Translations under genes and position numbers: made by a program
NCBI GenBank assembly: GCA_036013505.1
Contig: CP107851.1
Span: forward strand, 9,720,001-9,784,000
DNA length: 64,000 nt
Source of the DNA: Streptomyces sp. NBC_00510
GTDB lineage: Bacteria; Actinomycetota; Actinomycetes; Streptomycetales; Streptomycetaceae
Reading direction: 5' to 3'
The notes under the pieces: generated by a model
Told to the model about the DNA's origin: nothing
What the model saw: only the letters and a program-made list of their open reading frames with translations
Databases searched by the model: none
Shown: positions 1 to 7,065 of the stretch, one piece after another
How the letters are laid out: every line of letters starts with the position of its first letter
Numbering within the stretch: the stretch's first letter is position 1

Positions 1-270
1 CCGGTTGCCGAGCGCGTCGACCAGCATCGTGATCCCCAGCACGTCGGACAGCAGGATGAACTCCTGCCGCGTGGAGGTGCACTTCTGCCCCGTACGCGTG
101 AGGAAGTCCACGCCGCGTGCCCACTCCTGCTCGGTCAGGCCGGTCTCACGGACGAAGTCGTGCGCGTGCCGGACCAGGCACTCGAGGATCTCGGCGAGGC
201 GGTCGTCCTTCGCGCCGCTGACCGTGGAGACGACGGCCTCGGTGATGGTGGAATCGGTGAGGTCACGCAT
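1..270 (-). CDS. Hydroxyquinol/catechol 1,2-dioxygenase, N-terminal part (runs off the window)
   Basis: The visible 90 residues begin MRDLTDSTITEAVVSTVSG and match the N-terminal helical domain of intradiol dioxygenases, with the family-like stretch GLTEQEWARGVDFLTRTGQK. These cytoplasmic non-haem Fe(III) enzymes cleave the ring of catechol or hydroxyquinol. The metal-binding Tyr/Tyr/His/His part lies outside the window. The ATG overlaps the stop of the maleylacetate reductase gene by 8 bases (ATGCGTGA), so the two are translationally coupled. That pairing favours hydroxyquinol 1,2-dioxygenase, which makes maleylacetate, over a plain catechol dioxygenase. Substrate choice is inference. Confidence 0.8.
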   Translation of the reverse strand, partial: MRDLTDSTITEAVVSTVSGAKDDRLAEILECLVRHAHDFVRETGLTEQEWARGVDFLTRTGQKCTSTRQEFILLSDVLGITMLVDALGNR

Positions 271-1369
271 GACGGGCTCCCGTCGGGTCGGAGGAATGGT
301 CGGAAGCGGCCCGGCGCGGCGGTTCGCCCGCCCAGGCCCGTTGCAGGAGGTCGCGCACGGCGTCCCGCCGCACCGGCCGCGGATTCCAGTAGCCGTCCCG
401 GACGATCAGGTCGGCGGCCTCGCCGATGCCCGACTCGGGCATGCCGAGGTCACGCAGCGCCCGGGGCGCGCCGATGCCGCCCGCGAAGCCGAAGACCGCC
501 GTGGCGGGGTCGGCGCCGGGCAGCGCCCGGCCGATCCGGGCCATGGCCGCCCCGGCCGCCGGGGCGTTGTACGCGATGACGTGCGGCAGCACGACGGCGT
601 GGGTCTCCGCGTGCGGCAGGCCGAAGGAACCGCCCAGGACATGGCACACCTTGTGGTGCAGGGCCATGCCGACGGTGCCCAGACAGGTCCCCGCCAGCCA
701 GGCCCCGTACAGCGCGGCGGCGCGCGCCTCGGTGTCCGCGGGATCCCGGAGGATCGCCGGCAGGGCCGCGGCCAGGGCGTCCAGGGCTTCACCGGCGGTG
801 AGGAAGGCGAGCGGGTCGCCGTCCTGGGCGTACAGCGCCTCCACGGCGTGCGCCATGGCGTTGAGCCCGCTGACCGCGGCGACGTGCGGGGGCAGGGTCA
901 TGGTGAGGTCGACGTCGTACACGACCGTGTCGAGCAGGATCTCCGGCAGCCGCCGGGTGGTCTTCGCACCGCCCTGGGTCTCGCCCAGGATCGGGGTCAT
1001 CTCCGAACCCGCGTAGGTGGTGGGAAGGGCGAGCTGCGGCAGCCCGGTGCGCAGCGCGACGGCCTTGCCGAGCCCGATGGCCGAGCCGCCGCCCACCGCG
1101 ACCAGGCAGTCCGCGCCGGCCGCGCGGGCCGCGTCGACCGCCTTCTCGGTGACCGGTACGGGCGTGTGCGCGGCCGCCTGGTCGAACACCCCGGCGGCGA
1201 CCGGGCCGAGGAGCCCGCTCACCTCCCGGGCCTGGTCGGTCTGGCCGGGGGTGCACAGCACGAGGGCCCGGCCGCGTCCCAGCGCCCTGACCTCGTCGGC
1301 GAGCCCCTTGCGCGTTCCGCTGCCGAAGACCACTTTCGTGATCTGTCCTCTATGCACGAACGACTTCAT
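263..1369 (-). CDS. Maleylacetate reductase (iron-containing ADH family)
   Basis: This 368-residue cytoplasmic oxidoreductase would reduce maleylacetate to 3-oxoadipate with NAD(P)H, feeding the beta-ketoadipate pathway. The N-terminus MKSFVHRGQITKVVFGSGT is typical of maleylacetate reductases. A dinucleotide-binding GGGSAIGLGKA follows near residue 95, then PTTYAGSEMT, and the C-terminal helical domain carries HHKVCHVLGG and GLPHAETHAVVLPH, the usual metal-site region. The ATG at 1369 is chosen because AAGGGGC lies just upstream; an in-frame start at 1432 would add 21 atypical residues. The gene precedes and overlaps the dioxygenase, giving a hydroxyquinol (resorcinol-type aromatic) degradation unit. 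Confidence is high for the family and good for the substrate. Confidence 0.9.
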   Translation of the reverse strand: MKSFVHRGQITKVVFGSGTRKGLADEVRALGRGRALVLCTPGQTDQAREVSGLLGPVAAGVFDQAAAHTPVPVTEKAVDAARAAGADCLVAVGGGSAIGLGKAVALRTGLPQLALPTTYAGSEMTPILGETQGGAKTTRRLPEILLDTVVYDVDLTMTLPPHVAAVSGLNAMAHAVEALYAQDGDPLAFLTAGEALDALAAALPAILRDPADTEARAAALYGAWLAGTCLGTVGMALHHKVCHVLGGSFGLPHAETHAVVLPHVIAYNAPAAGAAMARIGRALPGADPATAVFGFAGGIGAPRALRDLGMPESGIGEAADLIVRDGYWNPRPVRRDAVRDLLQRAWAGEPPRRAASDHSSDPTGARHA

Positions 1370-1716
1370 AGTTGCCCCTTGCACATTCTTTACCGGAAAT
1401 GGAGTCTCATCGGCCGCGCAGTGATGCGTCAATGAATGTTTCGCGCGATCGCGCGCGCACGGCGCCGATTACCCCATTCACGCGACGAACGGCCGGCTCC
1501 CTGGATCCGGGGACCGCAGCGGATATCACCCATACTGGTGATGCGCGCGGCGTGCGGGCCGCCCACGGAGGAGTGCAGCGGAAACGCCACCGTGGGCACG
1601 GACGACGGAAAGGCTCCGGTTCCGACAGCGGTCAAGTACCGAGCAAGGCCGGGCCGCCGATGGCGCACCGCCCACCGGCGGCCCCAACAGGCCCTCGTCC
1701 CCGCTCCCTTGCGCGC
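1370..1716. other. Intergenic region upstream of maleylacetate reductase
   Basis: No convincing gene is seen. This stretch should hold the leftward promoter of the hydroxyquinol unit and the 3' end of the AraC transcript. It is locally less GC-rich around 1390-1500. No clear -35/-10 pair or operator could be assigned by eye. Confidence 0.4.
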
Positions 1717-2607
1717 CTACGGGGTCTGCGCGGTGTTCCGCATGCGGGCGGCGTCCCGGCTCGGGGGAGCGCCGAACTGGCGGTGGTACTCGCGGCTGAA
1801 CTGCGAGAGGTTGTCGTACCCGACGCGTTGGCCGACTCCGGTGACGTCGCCCGGGTGGGTGGCGAGCAGCAGCCGTGCCTCCTGCAGCCGGATCTGCTTC
1901 TGGAACTGGATCGGGCTCATCGCCGTCACCGCCTGGAAGTTGCGGTAGAAGGCGGAGACGCTCATCCCGGAGCGACGCGCCACGTCCTCGACCCGGAACG
2001 GCTCGGCATAGTGCTCGCGGATCCAGCGCACGGCCCGGGAGACGTGGCTGAGGCCGCTGTCGGCCAGGCCGAGCTGGCGCACCGCCGCACCCTGCTCGCC
2101 GGTCATCAGACGCCACAGGATCTCGCGCTTGACCAGCGGGGCCAGCACGGCGCGGTCACGGGGTTCGTCGAGCAGGCGCAACAGCCGGACCACCGCGTCC
2201 AGCAGCGGCGCCGGGGCGTCGCTGACGGCGATCCCCGACGGGGCGCCCCCGCCGGCCCGGGGGATGTCCCCCGGGCCGGCCTGCAACAGCAACTCGGCGA
2301 CGGCGGACGGTTCCAGCGTCAGCCCGAAGCCCAACGCCGGCCGGTCGGGGTCCGCCTGGGTGAACTGCCCGGTCACGGGCAGGTCGACGGATGCGACCAG
2401 GTACTGCCCGGGTCCGTACTCGTAGACCCGGTCGCCCAGCGCGAGGCGTTTGGCGCCCTGGGCGATGACCGCGAGCACCGTGCCGGACGTCGAGGGCGCC
2501 GGCGGATCCGGCCGGTCCACCCTCGAGACCAGGACGCCGTCGATGTCCGTGGTCGAGTCGGAGCGGGCGTGCCGGGCCAGCAGGGTGCGGAGCTCTTCGA
2601 AGGGCAT
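1717..2607 (-). CDS. AraC-family transcriptional regulator with AraC_N cupin-like domain
   Basis: From the ATG at 2607 the product has 296 residues (MPFEELRTLLARHARSD). The first ~170 residues resemble the AraC_N ligand domain (LAVIAQGAKRLALGDRVYEY, then YLVASVDLPVTGQ). The last ~100 residues hold the two AraC helix-turn-helix units, for example RVEDVARRSGMSVSAFYRNF and VGYDNLSQFSREYHRQFG. An upstream in-frame start at 2664 would add 19 residues, but the family usually starts close to the LRTLLARHA segment. It is divergent from the ABM monooxygenase and esterase genes across 143 bp, so it probably controls them in response to an unknown small ligand. Confidence 0.88.
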   Translation of the reverse strand: MPFEELRTLLARHARSDSTTDIDGVLVSRVDRPDPPAPSTSGTVLAVIAQGAKRLALGDRVYEYGPGQYLVASVDLPVTGQFTQADPDRPALGFGLTLEPSAVAELLLQAGPGDIPRAGGGAPSGIAVSDAPAPLLDAVVRLLRLLDEPRDRAVLAPLVKREILWRLMTGEQGAAVRQLGLADSGLSHVSRAVRWIREHYAEPFRVEDVARRSGMSVSAFYRNFQAVTAMSPIQFQKQIRLQEARLLLATHPGDVTGVGQRVGYDNLSQFSREYHRQFGAPPSRDAARMRNTAQTP

Positions 2608-2750
2608 GCGCCCATTGCAGCACCACTGCGTGCGGCAGCTCCCCCGAATGAGAGGAACGTGCAAGGACGAGCGAGCATCGTTCTAACGTTTCCGCAGGTC
2701 AGCTCGGTTGAATGGAACCACTCCACTCCATCACCGGGAAGAAGGAATCG

Positions 2751-3068
2751 ATGATTGTGCAGTACGGCTTCAACGCCACCCTGACCGCCAGGCCCGGAAC
2801 GGGCGACCGGCTGGTGGACCTGCTGCTGACCGGGCTGAACGAGGGCAGCCCCGGCGCGAGCGAACACTGCCTCGTCTACCTCGTCTCCCGTTCCGCCTCC
2901 GATCCCGACGTCGTCCACGTCACCGAGGGATGGACCAGCGAGGAGGACCACCACCGGATCTTCGCCGGCGAGGCCGCCCAGGCCATCGTGGCGCAGATCG
3001 ACGGACTGCTGGCCGAAGAGCCCGCATACACCGACTACGTCCCGGTCCGCGGCAAGGCCGCCTTCTGA
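2751..3068 (+). CDS. Antibiotic biosynthesis monooxygenase (ABM) family small protein
   Basis: This 105-residue protein begins MIVQYGFNATLTARPGTGD. It has the ABM dimeric alpha/beta-barrel pattern: a first strand, a helix around DRLVDLLLTGLNEG, the strand HCLVYLVSR, and the central DVVHVTEGWTSEEDHH. Such proteins are cofactor-free monooxygenases or small-ligand binders, and some protect against reactive species. The start is fixed by GAAGGA six bases upstream; an in-frame ATG at 2712 lacks such a site. It is 49 bp ahead of the esterase on the same strand and faces the AraC regulator, so the two enzymes probably form an inducible operon. The actual substrate is unknown. Confidence 0.82.
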   Translation: MIVQYGFNATLTARPGTGDRLVDLLLTGLNEGSPGASEHCLVYLVSRSASDPDVVHVTEGWTSEEDHHRIFAGEAAQAIVAQIDGLLAEEPAYTDYVPVRGKAAF

Positions 3069-3117
3069 AGCCGGGACGCCGCTGCGTCCGTCACCACCCC
3101 ACGAAAGGCCCACGACC

Positions 3118-4116
3118 ATGACCACGAGCATGCCCGCGACCACCTCCACGACCACGCCGCGACCCGCCCTGGACCCCGAACTGCGCGATCTCCTGGCCGA
3201 CATGCCGCTGATGTCCCAGCTCAGCCCGGAGGTACTCGCGCAACTGCGCCGGATGCCGTCGCCACCCGTCGACTCCCTCACCGCCCACCGTCGGATCGAC
3301 CGGCGCGAGATCACCGTGCCGGCCGAGGACGGTACCCCTCTTCCCCTGTCGGTGTTCAGCCCCGCGAACACCGATCGCAGCACGGCCGCACCCTGCATCT
3401 ACTGGATGCACGGCGGCGGGATGGTCATGGGCGACCGGTTCTCACAGATCGACATCCCGCTGGAGTGGCTCGACACCTTCGGCGCGGTCGTCGCCTCCGT
3501 GGACTACCGGCTCGCCCCCGAGGCCACCGGCACCACCCTCGTCGAGGACTGCTACCAGGGGCTGTTCTGGATCTCCGAACATGCCGAGGAACTGGGCATC
3601 GACCCCGCCCGGATCGTCGTCGCCGGCGCCAGCGCGGGCGGCGGACTCGCGGCCGGAGTCACCCTGATGGCCCGCGACCTCGGCACCCCCGCCATCGCCG
3701 CCCAGATGCTGATCTGCCCCATGCTCGACCACCGCGACACCACCGCCTCCAGCCGCCAGTACTCCGGCGGGCCCGGCGTCTGGACCCGGGAGATGAACGC
3801 GTTCGGATGGCGCGCGGTCCTCGGTGACCGCACCGACGACGAGGTGTCCCCGTACGTCTCGCCCGCGCTGGCCGACGACCTCTCAAGCCTGCCGACCACC
3901 TACGTCGACACCGGCTCCGCCGAGGTCTTCCGCGACGAGGACACCGACTACGCCACCCGCATCTGGGCGGCCGGCGGCCAAGCCGAACTCCACGTCTGGG
4001 CAGGCGGTTTCCACGGCTTCGACGCCCTGTACCCGCAGGCGCGCATCTCGGCCACGGCCCGCCGGACCCGCACCGACTGGCTCGCCCGGCTCCTGTCCCC
4101 CCACCCCGCCGCGTAA
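3118..4116 (+). CDS. Alpha/beta-hydrolase, hormone-sensitive-lipase (HSL) type esterase
   Basis: The 332-residue product has the HSL-family oxyanion motif HGGG at residues 98-101, the nucleophile elbow GASAGG with Ser172, and a C-terminal GGFHGFD that supplies the catalytic His near residue 299. No signal peptide is present, so it should act in the cytoplasm on short-chain esters or lactones. A ribosome-binding site (GAAAGG) precedes the ATG. It lies immediately downstream of the ABM gene and divergent from the AraC regulator. AraC/hydrolase pairs often handle xenobiotic esters, but the substrate cannot be read from the sequence. Confidence 0.9.
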   Translation: MTTSMPATTSTTTPRPALDPELRDLLADMPLMSQLSPEVLAQLRRMPSPPVDSLTAHRRIDRREITVPAEDGTPLPLSVFSPANTDRSTAAPCIYWMHGGGMVMGDRFSQIDIPLEWLDTFGAVVASVDYRLAPEATGTTLVEDCYQGLFWISEHAEELGIDPARIVVAGASAGGGLAAGVTLMARDLGTPAIAAQMLICPMLDHRDTTASSRQYSGGPGVWTREMNAFGWRAVLGDRTDDEVSPYVSPALADDLSSLPTTYVDTGSAEVFRDEDTDYATRIWAAGGQAELHVWAGGFHGFDALYPQARISATARRTRTDWLARLLSPHPAA

Positions 4117-4146
4117 CGCCGCACGCGTGGGTCCCGAAATGGGTGC

Positions 4147-4184
4147 GGGGGGTTGTGCGCCGGAATCCCGGCGCACCACCCCCT
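4147..4184. terminator. Bidirectional terminator between the esterase and rph
   Basis: A long GC-rich inverted repeat lies between two converging genes. The left arm 4147-4163 and right arm 4168-4184 pair at about 15 of 17 positions around a 4-base loop. It sits 30 bp after the esterase stop and 6 bp after the rph stop on the other strand, so it can serve both. Confidence 0.75.
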
Positions 4185-4189
4185 CTCCG

Positions 4190-6787
4190 TCACGGCAGGA
4201 TCTCGACGCACCCGTCGGTTCCGTGCACGCGGATCCGCTGTCCGTCCCGGATCCGCCGGGTGGCCTGCTCCACGCCCACGACGGCCGGCAGGCCGTACTC
4301 CCGGGCGATCACCGCGCCATGTGTCATCAGACCGCCCACCTCGGTCACCAGGCCCGCGATGGCGACGAACAGCGGCGACCAGCTGGGGTCCGTGAAGGTC
4401 GTGACCAGGATGTCGCCCGCCTCGAGATCGGCCTCCGCCATGTCGAGGATGACGCGGGCCCTCCCCTCGACGGTCCCGGCGGAGACCGGTACGCCGATCA
4501 GGGCGCCGGGCGGCACGTCGTCGCGCCGGTACGCCCCGGTGAGGGCCTCGCCGTCCGATGTGAGGACCCGGGGCGGTGTGAGCGCCTGGTACGACCGGAA
4601 CGCGTCCTTGCGCTGTTGGATGAGCCGGGCGTCCACCTGGTGCGAGCGCACGACGTCGTGGAATTCCTGGAACGTGAGGTAGAAGACGTCCTCCTTCTCG
4701 GCGAGCACGCCGGCCTGCACGAGGCGTTCGGCCTCCTCCAGCAGGGCCCGCTTGTAGACGAAGTAGCGGCTGACGATGCCGTACTTCGGGTACTCCCGGT
4801 ACCCGATGAAAGTTCGGACCCGGTCGATCATCCGCTTGGCCTCGTCGGCCTTCCGGTCCCCGTCCGGCAGGGCCCGCAGGCGTGCCAGCACGTCCTGTTC
4901 CTTCTCCTGCGCCTTCTGCCGGCCTTCCTCGAAGCGCCGCTCGGCGGCGCCCGGCTCGAAGTTCCTGACGTTGTCGAGGATCACGGGCACGAGCGTGGTG
5001 GGGCGCTCGCGCCAGCGCGGCCTCGTGATGTCGATCTCGGCGACGCAGCGCATGCCGTACCGGTCGAGGTAGCCCTCGATGGCGTCGCGTGCCTCGGTCC
5101 CCCCGGCGAGTTTCGGCAGCTCGTCCAGGAAGCTCTCGTCCTGCACGCCCTGCAGGAACGCCACCACCTGCGCGTGCGGGCGGATCACGTCCGCGACGTC
5201 GAGCAGCGCCAGTCCCATCTCCGACGTGATGTTGTCGGGGGCGGACAGCGTGAGCGTGTCAGCCGCGTTCTTCTCGCCCAGCCACTCCTGCAGCTTGTCG
5301 TTGAGCCACCAGGTGGCCTCCATCCCCGCCATGATCGCCTGCATGTTCAGCGGATCACCGAGGGCCCGCTTGTGCTCCTCGAAGGCCTCCAGCAGGAAGT
5401 CGAACAGCGCCGGGCCGGTCTTCGCCTGGATGTCGCGCTCCAGGGCGGCGATGGACACCTGGCTGCGCTCGATCAGCTCGGTGACGATGGCCGGATCGGT
5501 CGCGATCGGGGCGGGAGCAGCGCCGAACGGGAGCCCGCCGGGAGGTGCGTCCGGGAGTGACGGGACGAAGTCGTCGCGGTCGAGGACGGTCTCCAGAGCG
5601 TCCCTGACCAGTGGATCGCCCTTCCCCATGACGTCCAGGAGGGCGGCGCGGCTCGCGGGCGAGGCCAGGCGCCGGGTGGCGTCGACGAACAGCCTCCCGC
5701 CGGCCGTGTGCATCGGCGCCATGGCCGTCAGCTGCCACATGGACAGCCCCAGGGGCTTCATGGGGTCGGTCATCATCTGCTGATGGCCGACGGATACGTA
5801 GACGTGGTTCTCCTCGTCCCCGGCCTCGGGGATGGGGAACAGCGTCGTGATCGGCCGGCTCTGAACGATCTGGAAGGAGTCGTCGACCAGGCACCATTCG
5901 ATGTCCTGCGGGCGGCCGAAGTGCGCTTCGATCCGCCGCCCGAGCTGCACGAGCCGTACGACCTGCGCATCCGTCAGCGCCGGCTGCTCCTGCCGCTGCG
6001 CGTCGATGGCCACTTCGTGCGTGCCGCCGGTCGGCAGGGCGTGAACGGCACGTTGTTTGGCGGCGATCGCCTTGGTGACGACTTCGCCGTCCCGCACCGT
6101 GAAGACGTCCGGGTTCACCAGGCCGGAGACCAGGGCCTCGCCGAGGCCGAAGCCGGCGTCCACGGTGGCGAGCTTCCGGTTGCCCGTGACGGGGTCGGCC
6201 GTGAACAGGATGCCGGCCGCGTGCGGGAACACCATCTGCTGCACGACCACGGCCATGTGGACCGTACGGTGGTCGATGCCGTTGCGCCGCCGGTAGGTCA
6301 CGGCCCGCTCGGTGAACAGCGAGGCCCAGCACCGGCTGACGTGCCGGAGGATCGCCGCCGGCCCCACGACGTTCAGATAGGTGTCCTGCTGGCCGGCGAA
6401 GGAGGCCGTCGGCAGGTCCTCCGCCGTCGCGCTGGACCGCACGGCGTAGGCGGCCTGCTCGCCGAGCCGGGTGAGCGGGCGGGCGATCGCCGCCGCGAGA
6501 TCGTCCGGGATGGCGATCCCTTCGATGGCCCGGCGGATCTGCGCGCTGAGCGTGCGGATCGCCTCGTGGTCGTCCGGGTCCAGGCGCGACAGCTCATCGA
6601 GCCGGTCGTCGATCGACGGGGCTTCCGCCATGATCCGCCGGAAGGCGTCCGTCGTCACGCAGAAGCCGTCCGGCACGCGGATGCCGTCGATCCGCGACAG
6701 CCCGCCCAGGTGCGCGCCCTTGCCGCCGACGACCGCGACCCGCGTCTCGTCGACCTCGTGCAGATCGATCACGTACTGCTCGCTCAA
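4190..6787 (-). CDS. rph: Rifamycin-inactivating phosphotransferase
   Basis: The 865-residue protein has the size and three-part layout of rifamycin phosphotransferase. It has an N-terminal ATP-binding domain (VVGGKGAHLGGL near residue 15, AYAVRSSATAEDLPTASFAGQ), a central rifamycin-binding region with the family phrase VSVGHQQMMTDPMKPLGLS, and a C-terminal swivelling His domain with GGLMTHGAVIAREYGLPAV, whose His is residue 823. The family transfers the beta-phosphate of ATP to the ansa-chain hydroxyl of rifamycins and gives cytoplasmic resistance. The start is TTG at 6787 because GGAGG precedes it by seven bases. A rifamycin-associated element lies 87 bp upstream, so the gene is probably rifamycin-inducible. 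Phosphoenolpyruvate synthase is the alternative family, but length, motif and RAE argue against it. Confidence 0.93.
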   Translation of the reverse strand: MSEQYVIDLHEVDETRVAVVGGKGAHLGGLSRIDGIRVPDGFCVTTDAFRRIMAEAPSIDDRLDELSRLDPDDHEAIRTLSAQIRRAIEGIAIPDDLAAAIARPLTRLGEQAAYAVRSSATAEDLPTASFAGQQDTYLNVVGPAAILRHVSRCWASLFTERAVTYRRRNGIDHRTVHMAVVVQQMVFPHAAGILFTADPVTGNRKLATVDAGFGLGEALVSGLVNPDVFTVRDGEVVTKAIAAKQRAVHALPTGGTHEVAIDAQRQEQPALTDAQVVRLVQLGRRIEAHFGRPQDIEWCLVDDSFQIVQSRPITTLFPIPEAGDEENHVYVSVGHQQMMTDPMKPLGLSMWQLTAMAPMHTAGGRLFVDATRRLASPASRAALLDVMGKGDPLVRDALETVLDRDDFVPSLPDAPPGGLPFGAAPAPIATDPAIVTELIERSQVSIAALERDIQAKTGPALFDFLLEAFEEHKRALGDPLNMQAIMAGMEATWWLNDKLQEWLGEKNAADTLTLSAPDNITSEMGLALLDVADVIRPHAQVVAFLQGVQDESFLDELPKLAGGTEARDAIEGYLDRYGMRCVAEIDITRPRWRERPTTLVPVILDNVRNFEPGAAERRFEEGRQKAQEKEQDVLARLRALPDGDRKADEAKRMIDRVRTFIGYREYPKYGIVSRYFVYKRALLEEAERLVQAGVLAEKEDVFYLTFQEFHDVVRSHQVDARLIQQRKDAFRSYQALTPPRVLTSDGEALTGAYRRDDVPPGALIGVPVSAGTVEGRARVILDMAEADLEAGDILVTTFTDPSWSPLFVAIAGLVTEVGGLMTHGAVIAREYGLPAVVGVEQATRRIRDGQRIRVHGTDGCVEILP

Positions 6788-6873
6788 CGCGATACCTCCG
6801 TCGACAACACACGCACGTCGTGCCCTCATTTCCGCAGGTTGTGGCCTCGGCCGACGATTGTGCGCCACCCCCC

Positions 6874-6892
6874 GGGCCTTGCCGCAAGCCCC
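6874..6892 (-). promoter_or_regulatory. Rifamycin-associated element (RAE) upstream of rph
   Basis: Read on the minus strand this is the 19-base near-palindrome GGGGCTTGCGGCAAGGCCC, two 9-base arms around a central G. It matches, from memory, the RAE reported upstream of rifamycin-inducible resistance genes in actinomycetes. It lies 87 bp before the rph TTG start and is extended by G runs on both sides. Confidence 0.85.
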
Positions 6893-6915
6893 CCGGTGCG
6901 CTATACCTTGAGAGT

Positions 6916-6949
6916 GGCAAGGAGAGACTTCTCCTTGCCTTTGCTTTTT
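6916..6949. terminator. Perfect hairpin with T-rich tail upstream of rph
   Basis: A perfect 10-bp stem (6916-6925 with 6930-6939) closes a 4-base loop and is followed on the plus strand by a T-rich tract at 6940-6949. The form is that of an intrinsic terminator for rightward transcription, but no plus-strand gene is nearby. It could stop antisense transcription, insulate rph from the upstream glycosidase gene, or act as an operator. Confidence 0.5.
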
Positions 6950-7022
6950 CCCGTCCGCTGGAACCGGCCGGACGTCCCACCGGCCCACGGATGCGGCCGC
7001 GGAACGGAACCTGGAATGCGAA

Positions 7023-7051
7023 ACGGCCCGCCGGGGGAACCGGCAGGCCGT
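7023..7051 (-). terminator. Terminator of the GH95 gene
   Basis: Two nested arms (7023-7034 and 7040-7051, each with one bulged base) form an 11-bp stem with a 5-base loop. On the minus strand the stem is followed by TTTCGC. It starts 15 bp after the glycosidase stop codon. Confidence 0.7.
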
Positions 7052-7065
7052 CGCGAAGACCGTGG

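Noticed and set aside
1429..1668. Small minus-strand open frame upstream of maleylacetate reductase
   Set aside because: It has no ribosome-binding site or recognisable sequence and is basic and low-complexity.
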